A DNA stretch of 10,156 bases, taken from contig JANQJX010000093.1 in the NCBI GenBank assembly GCA_028281425.1, positions 1 to 10,156 of the forward strand, read 5' to 3'. Of this stretch, positions 6,538 to 10,156 are shown piece by piece. Made by a program: the position numbers and the translations under genes. The notes beneath the pieces are model-generated. The model searched no databases and had not been told where the DNA came from. It saw only the letters and a program-made list of their open reading frames with translations. The first letter of the stretch is position 1. Each line of letters begins with the position of its first letter. This DNA is from Simkania sp. (GTDB lineage: Bacteria > Chlamydiota > Chlamydiia > Chlamydiales > Simkaniaceae).

Positions 6538-7152
6538 ATGTCTCAGATTAAATTGACAAAGAATGAGCTCCGTTCACAACAAGAAAGGCTTGGTCAATTG
6601 CAAAAATATCTTCCAACATTGCAGCTTAAAAAAGCAATGCTCCAGCTTGAAGTGAATCAAGCAGACTATGAGTTAGAGAATCTAAAAAAAAACTATCAAA
6701 AAGAAAAAAAAGAAAACGAGACGTTTCAGAAACTTTTAACAGATGCCAATGCTTATCTTCTTTTTGAAGGAACAAAAGTATCTGAGGTTAAGAAAAGGTA
6801 TGAGAATATTGCGGGTGCTGAAATTCCTTTTTTTGAAGATGTCATTTTTGAAGATCTCAATTATTTTTTTTTTGATACCCCCTTTTGGATTGACCATGCG
6901 ATGCTTTTACTTCGCTCTCTTGTGACGGCTAAACAAAAAATTCATGTCGTTAAAGAGAAAAAAAGGGTGCTTGAAAAAGAACTTCGTGAAGTGTCTATTC
7001 GAGTGAATCTTTTTGAAAAAATCATGATTCCGCGCACTCTTGCTCATATCAAAAAGATAAAAGTGTTTTTAGGGGATCAAGAACTTGCTTCTATATCTCA
7101 GGCAAAAGTAGCGAAAGAAAAAATCATGAAAAAAAAATTAAAATCTAAGTGA
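6538..7152 (+). CDS. atpD: V-type ATP synthase/ATPase subunit D (central shaft)
   Basis: Rotor shaft inside the A3B3 head, the functional analogue of F-ATPase gamma. The 204 aa show the expected architecture: an N-terminal helix starting LTKNELRSQQERL with a long heptad-rich stretch (about 5-60), a middle segment with an aromatic/acidic patch (about 95-125), and a second long helix rich in Lys/Glu (about 135-204) containing IPRTLAHIKKIKVFL, matching the C-terminal helix of D subunits. The two end helices would form the antiparallel coiled-coil shaft. The start has AAAGGA eight bases upstream. Its usual partner, subunit F, is not seen next to it. The C-terminus ends in a Lys-rich run. Confidence 0.92.
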   Translation: MSQIKLTKNELRSQQERLGQLQKYLPTLQLKKAMLQLEVNQADYELENLKKNYQKEKKENETFQKLLTDANAYLLFEGTKVSEVKKRYENIAGAEIPFFEDVIFEDLNYFFFDTPFWIDHAMLLLRSLVTAKQKIHVVKEKKRVLEKELREVSIRVNLFEKIMIPRTLAHIKKIKVFLGDQELASISQAKVAKEKIMKKKLKSK

Positions 7153-7165
7153 GATTATTGAATCG

Positions 7166-9094
7166 ATGATTATTCCTGTTAAGAAATATCTCTTTGTGGG
7201 TGTGAATGAAGATCTAGAACTCTTTTTTAAAAGAGCTCAGAAAAAAGGGTTTATTGAATTTATAACCCTTAAAAAAAGGAAACGAAAAGACCTTCCTCCT
7301 CATCTTCAAAAGCGGCTTTTAGCTCTTAAAATTTTACATAAACAACCCCGTGTTAGACAAGAAAAGAATGTCAAAGACTTGAATACAGATAAGCTTTGTC
7401 ATCTTGTCATTGAAGCAGAAAATTGCCACGAAAAATTGCAAGAAGAAAAACGCCTTCTTCAGGCAGAAATTGCTCGTATCTCTCCTCTTGGAGATTTTTC
7501 TCTAAAAGAAATCCGAGAAATCGAGAGAGAAGGAAATCGAAAGATACAATTTTTTTGTGTCAAACAGTCGAGAGCCAAAAAAATGGTCATTCCAAGTGAG
7601 CTTATCTTTCTTAGTACCGAGTATGATATGGACTACTACATGAGTATCAGCCAAAAGGTTGAGAGCTATTCTCATATGATTGAAATGCATCTTAAAAAAT
7701 CTCTTTCTGAGCTTTTAAAAGAGATAAAAGTTGTCGAAGAGGCTTTAAAATCGTGTGAAAGAGAGTTTAAGGAAAATAGAGCTTATATTGATTTTTTAAA
7801 AGAGGATCTTATTAAGGGACTCAATATCTACCATCTGGATTCTTCTAAAAAAGAAATTGTCTCTCATATGAATGAGGCCCTTTTTTCCATAGAGGGATGG
7901 ATTCCCAAAAATCGTTTACATAATCTTTTTCCTCTTTTAGAGGGGCTTGCAATTCATACTGAAGAAGTGGCTATTGAAAAAGAGGATCGTATTCCTACAT
8001 ATATGGAAAACAAAGGTTTGGGCAAAGCAGGTGAAGATCTTGTTCATATTTATGATACCCCTGCAATAGAGGATAAAGATCCTTCAACATGGGTATTTTG
8101 GAGTTTTGCAATTTTCTTTGCGATGATCATCTCTGATGCAGGATATGGGTTGATTTTTTTAGCACTTGCGCTTTTTTTAAGGAAAAAGATCTCTTATGCA
8201 CAAGCAAGTCTCAAGCGGTTTCTTCGTCTTTTTACATGGATTTCTGCAAGTGTCATTGTTTGGGGAATTTTAGCTGGATCTTATTTTGGTCTCGAACTTG
8301 CGCCTAGTAATCCGATCAACCAGGCTTCATTGATTCATATTTTAGCTCTGAAGAAAGGGGATTATCATCTTAAAAATCAAGATGAAACCTATAGGGAATT
8401 TATCACAAGTTTTCCAAAACTCAAGGAGGTCACTTCTTCTAAAGCTTTTATTGAGGGAGGGAAAAAACTCATGCCAAATGGTCAGGTTGAATATAGGATC
8501 TATAACGAATTTCGGGATTCGATTTTTATGGAAATTGCTCTTTTGATAGGTGTTTTACATATTTGTCTCTCTCTATTAAAAAATGGACGTTTCCATTATG
8601 CCGGTTTTGGTTGGTTTATGGCGATTATTGGAGGCTATCTCTACTTTCCTAACCTTTTAAATGCCACCTCTCTTGTTCATTTTGCTTTTGGGATGAGTAA
8701 GGAGAGTGCTTTTGGCATAGGACTACAACTGCTTTGGATTGGGGCTTTTTCTGCGCTCTTGCTTTCTCTTATTCAATATCGCTTTAAAGGATTTATTGAA
8801 ATCACCAAGCCTATTGAACTTTTTGCAGATATTTTGTCTTATTTACGTCTTTATGCTTTGGGTCTTGCTGGAATGATTTTAGCCTATACTTTTAATGGAA
8901 TGGGAGAAAGAGTGGGTTTTGTTGCTGGATTTTTTATTATTTTAATCGGGCATATGATCAATATGGTTGTTGGCGTGATGGGAGGAACAATCCATGGACT
9001 TCGTTTGAATTTTATCGAATGGTACCACCATTGTTTTACAGGAGGAGGGCGGTTGTTTCACCCTTTAAAGTTACTAAAAATTAGAGGAGAATGA
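7166..9094 (+). CDS. atpI: V-type ATP synthase/ATPase membrane subunit I (a-subunit homologue)
   Basis: Membrane stator holding the two ion half-channels against the AtpK ring. The 642-aa length is normal. Residues 1 to about 305 are soluble and helical (long Lys/Glu coiled coils at 85-110 and 175-215), forming the arm that meets the peripheral stalk. From about 306 onward there are roughly seven hydrophobic helices: WVFWSFAIFFAMIISDAGYG, the segment around WISASVIVWGILAGSYFG, three more between about 450 and 550, and the two C-terminal helices. The essential channel arginine is in LSYLRLYALGLAG (R561) and a second conserved one in HGLRLNFIEW (R613). A 50-60 residue loop (about 380-450) separates helices 2 and 3. 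The start at 7166 has only a weak Shine-Dalgarno (GAGAT), 13 bases after atpD. The stop overlaps the ATG run of atpK. Confidence 0.95.
   Translation: MIIPVKKYLFVGVNEDLELFFKRAQKKGFIEFITLKKRKRKDLPPHLQKRLLALKILHKQPRVRQEKNVKDLNTDKLCHLVIEAENCHEKLQEEKRLLQAEIARISPLGDFSLKEIREIEREGNRKIQFFCVKQSRAKKMVIPSELIFLSTEYDMDYYMSISQKVESYSHMIEMHLKKSLSELLKEIKVVEEALKSCEREFKENRAYIDFLKEDLIKGLNIYHLDSSKKEIVSHMNEALFSIEGWIPKNRLHNLFPLLEGLAIHTEEVAIEKEDRIPTYMENKGLGKAGEDLVHIYDTPAIEDKDPSTWVFWSFAIFFAMIISDAGYGLIFLALALFLRKKISYAQASLKRFLRLFTWISASVIVWGILAGSYFGLELAPSNPINQASLIHILALKKGDYHLKNQDETYREFITSFPKLKEVTSSKAFIEGGKKLMPNGQVEYRIYNEFRDSIFMEIALLIGVLHICLSLLKNGRFHYAGFGWFMAIIGGYLYFPNLLNATSLVHFAFGMSKESAFGIGLQLLWIGAFSALLLSLIQYRFKGFIEITKPIELFADILSYLRLYALGLAGMILAYTFNGMGERVGFVAGFFIILIGHMINMVVGVMGGTIHGLRLNFIEWYHHCFTGGGRLFHPLKLLKIRGE
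9085..9089 (+). promoter_or_regulatory. Ribosome binding site of atpK, inside the end of atpI
   Basis: AGGAG, seven bases before the third of three consecutive ATG codons (9091, 9094, 9097). The spacing favours 9097. The atpI stop TGA (9092-9094) lies between, so ribosomes finishing atpI can restart on atpK. Confidence 0.55.
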
Positions 9095-9096
9095 TG

Positions 9097-9519
9097 ATGA
9101 ATTTTGATATGATAGGACCAGCTCTTGTCTTAGCGCTGGGGTGCATTGGAAGTGCGATCGGCTGCGGAATTGCTGGAATGGCGTCTCATGGAGTGATGAG
9201 CCGAGTTGATGAAAACCATGGGAAGTTTATTGGAATGTCTGCCCTTCCTTCTTCTCAAGCTATCTATGCTTTTGTGTTGATGCTACTGATGAAAAATGCG
9301 ATTGATGCAGGCTCTTTGTCTGGGATTAGCGGGATTGGAATTGGATCTTCTATTGGTCTTGCTATTATGCTTTCGTCGATTTATCAGGGGATGTGCGCAG
9401 CAACAGGAATTTTAGCTTCAGCAAAGCAGCCAGCTGTTTATGGGAAATGTTTGGCAGCGCTTGGAATTGTTGAGTCATTTTCTCTTTTTGCCTTTGTCTT
9501 TGCTTTGCTTCTTATTTAA
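9097..9519 (+). CDS. atpK: V-type ATP synthase/ATPase subunit K (membrane ring proteolipid)
   Basis: Ring subunit that carries the translocated ion. The 140-aa product has four hydrophobic helices (about 5-27, 46-66, 78-100, 115-140), the duplicated-hairpin form of V-type proteolipids, with Gly/Ala-rich helices 1 and 3. The ion-binding glutamate is E126 in GIVESFSLF. The second helix holds LPSSQAIY (S53, Q54, Y57) and the third holds YQG (Q97). These correspond to Thr64, Gln65, Tyr68 and Gln110 around Glu139 in the sodium-binding NtpK of Enterococcus hirae, suggesting that Na+ may be the coupling ion. Three successive ATG codons exist; 9097 has the best ribosome-binding-site spacing and gives the usual length. 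Last gene of the operon. Confidence 0.93.
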   Translation: MNFDMIGPALVLALGCIGSAIGCGIAGMASHGVMSRVDENHGKFIGMSALPSSQAIYAFVLMLLMKNAIDAGSLSGISGIGIGSSIGLAIMLSSIYQGMCAATGILASAKQPAVYGKCLAALGIVESFSLFAFVFALLLI

Positions 9520-9634
9520 CTTAATCTTATCAAAAAGGGCCCCCCTTGAACTGGAGAATCCTCGTCTAAAAGATCTTTTCTCCTTAGGCTTGAGGAAGTT
9601 GCATCTCCTTTTGCTTTCAAGAATATAGTGGAAT

Positions 9635-9672
9635 TTGCACTTTCCATAATTTTCGGAAAAAATAGGGTGCAA
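9635..9672 (+). other. Compound stem-loop downstream of the ATPase operon
   Basis: The outer stem TTGCAC (9635-9640) / GTGCAA (9667-9672) encloses an inner stem TTTCC (9641-9645) / GGAAA (9655-9659) with a 9-base loop and a 7-base bulge on one side. It begins 115 bases after the atpK stop. There is no T-run, so it is not a textbook intrinsic terminator, but it is the best structured element between atpK and the transposase debris. A smaller GC hairpin (AAGGG-CCC-CCCTT, near 9536-9548) lies closer to the stop. Either could mark the 3' end of the operon transcript, or the first may be a mobile-element end. Confidence 0.3.
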
Positions 9673-9712
9673 TCCGGGAGACTAAAACAACACAAATTTG
9701 GAGTGAACTCGT

Positions 9713-9978
9713 GTGAAAGAAAGGGTTTCCAAAGACAAGGGACGTTACCTTTTGAATGCCCTGGCAAAGGGCATGAGTGACATGCCGGCTTTTTCAAAGC
9801 AAAAAGTTTCATAGTTATACGGCATCAAAAAAGAGCTATTTTTTTGGAGCGTAAGGTTCACATGATTGTGACGTTTGAAAAATTTCTAGTTGAATTTTTG
9901 ATGACGCCAGGCTCGACTGCAGGCGTTAAAGCTTTGAAAATGTTTCAATTTAGCTTCGAAAAAGGACTGATGATTTTC
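9713..9978 (+). pseudogene. Decayed DDE transposase, + strand
   Basis: Three frames must be joined to read it. From a GTG at 9713 (GGAG nine bases upstream) comes a 33-codon piece, RYLLNALAKGMSDMP..., stopping at 9812. A second frame then gives CRLFQSKKFHSYTASKKSYFFGA to base 9851. Dropping one base (T9852) allows KVHMIVTFEKFLVEFLMTPG and then STAGVKALKMFQF to follow. The combined YTASKKxYFFGxKVHxIVT ... VEFxxTPGSTxxVKAL pattern is the central part of an IS-type DDE transposase. At least two frameshifts and the loss of both ends make it inactive. Recognisable similarity ends where the oppositely oriented transposase fragment begins (about 9965-9978), although the frame itself runs to 10014. 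Confidence 0.65.
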
Positions 9979-10156
9979 TCATGTCTTTCTTTGTTTTTAT
10001 ATCGCAGAAAATAAGATCTTTATGCATAGTCTCGATTGAAACTGGAAAGGCTATGTCATCATAACGTATGAGATATGATAGAAGATTCACTCCTTGAATC
10101 CATTTTCCTTTAACATGAGGAAGGTGCGGGCAAAGGATCTCATTTTCATCAAAGTC
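9950..10156 (-). pseudogene. Second transposase fragment, - strand (runs off window)
   Basis: The - strand is open from the window edge (10156) to a TAA at 9952-9950, 69 codons without an ATG-led start inside the window. It reads DFDENEILCPHLPHVKGKW, then QGVNLLSYLIRYDDIAFPVS, then DLIFCDIKTKKDMRKSSV. This resembles the internal DENEIVxxHxxHxKGKxVxGIN...VRYxDxALPV...DxKTxKxxRxSSVTKN part of IS4/IS701-like DDE transposases, as I recall them. Right after RKSSV the similarity stops and four unrelated codons lead to the stop, so the 3' half is missing. The upstream part may continue outside the window. It lies tail to tail with the + strand transposase relic and is a different family. Confidence 0.6.

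Noticed and set aside
9536..9548. GC-rich palindrome as an intrinsic terminator of the atp operon
   Set aside because: The stem is only five base pairs and is followed by GAACTGG instead of a T-run.
9440..9628. 62-codon + strand frame overlapping the end of atpK
   Set aside because: It is an out-of-frame reading of the hydrophobic atpK end with no start signal of its own.
9516..9812. 98-codon - strand frame behind atpK, rich in Cys, Pro and Ser
   Set aside because: Composition differs from the neighbours, there are no motifs, it covers the stem-loop and the transposase relic, and the opposite strand shows recognisable transposase pieces.
1..10156. CRISPR array, tRNA or rRNA genes
   Set aside because: No regularly spaced direct repeats, cloverleaf-like segments or conserved rRNA stretches were seen on reading both strands.

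Overview
The window is dominated by one co-directional operon on the + strand, about 2032-9519. It encodes a prokaryotic V/A-type ATPase in the order atpE - DUF2764-like protein - atpA - atpB - atpD - atpI - atpK. This order occurs in Chlamydiae, Spirochaetes and Bacteroides-type bacteria. The detailed wording of the proteins (the AtpA nucleotide-binding core, the AtpB start, and AtpE/AtpK lengths near 208 and 140 aa) resembles chlamydial subunits as I remember them. With the AT-rich, homopolymer-rich DNA and the density of decayed transposases, the best guess is an environmental, amoeba- or arthropod-associated member of the Chlamydiota. The phylum call is recognition from memory, not a search.

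Layout. Positions 1-483 (- strand): two tightly spaced small exported proteins, the second running off the window edge, behind a perfect TATAAT box. Positions 593-917: an internally deleted insertion-sequence remnant with near-perfect 12-bp terminal inverted repeats and an 87-codon N-terminal transposase piece on the - strand. Positions 888-1049: a decayed - strand reading frame abutting that element. Positions 1086-1506 (- strand): an unrecognised gene with a good ATG and Shine-Dalgarno, broken by a one-base frameshift. Positions 1507-1935: no intact gene. A strong sigma70/sigma66-type promoter (TTGAAT-17-TATGAT, 1963-1991) opens the ATPase operon. After atpK come a compound stem-loop (9635-9672) and two unrelated decayed transposases lying tail to tail (+ strand 9713-9978, - strand 9950-10156).

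How the genes work together. AtpA and AtpB should form the hexameric catalytic head and AtpD the central shaft. AtpK should form the ion-carrying membrane ring, and AtpI the membrane stator carrying the two ion half-channels and the essential arginines. AtpE should be the peripheral stalk, and the DUF2764-like protein probably takes the place of subunit C/d, coupling shaft to ring. No gene for subunit F or G/H is visible. The AtpK ion site keeps residues that bind Na+ in well-studied sodium V-ATPases, so Na+ rather than H+ coupling is a reasonable hypothesis. The operon is intact, while nearly everything on both sides shows decay, so the ATPase cluster looks like a conserved island in a region worn down by mobile elements.
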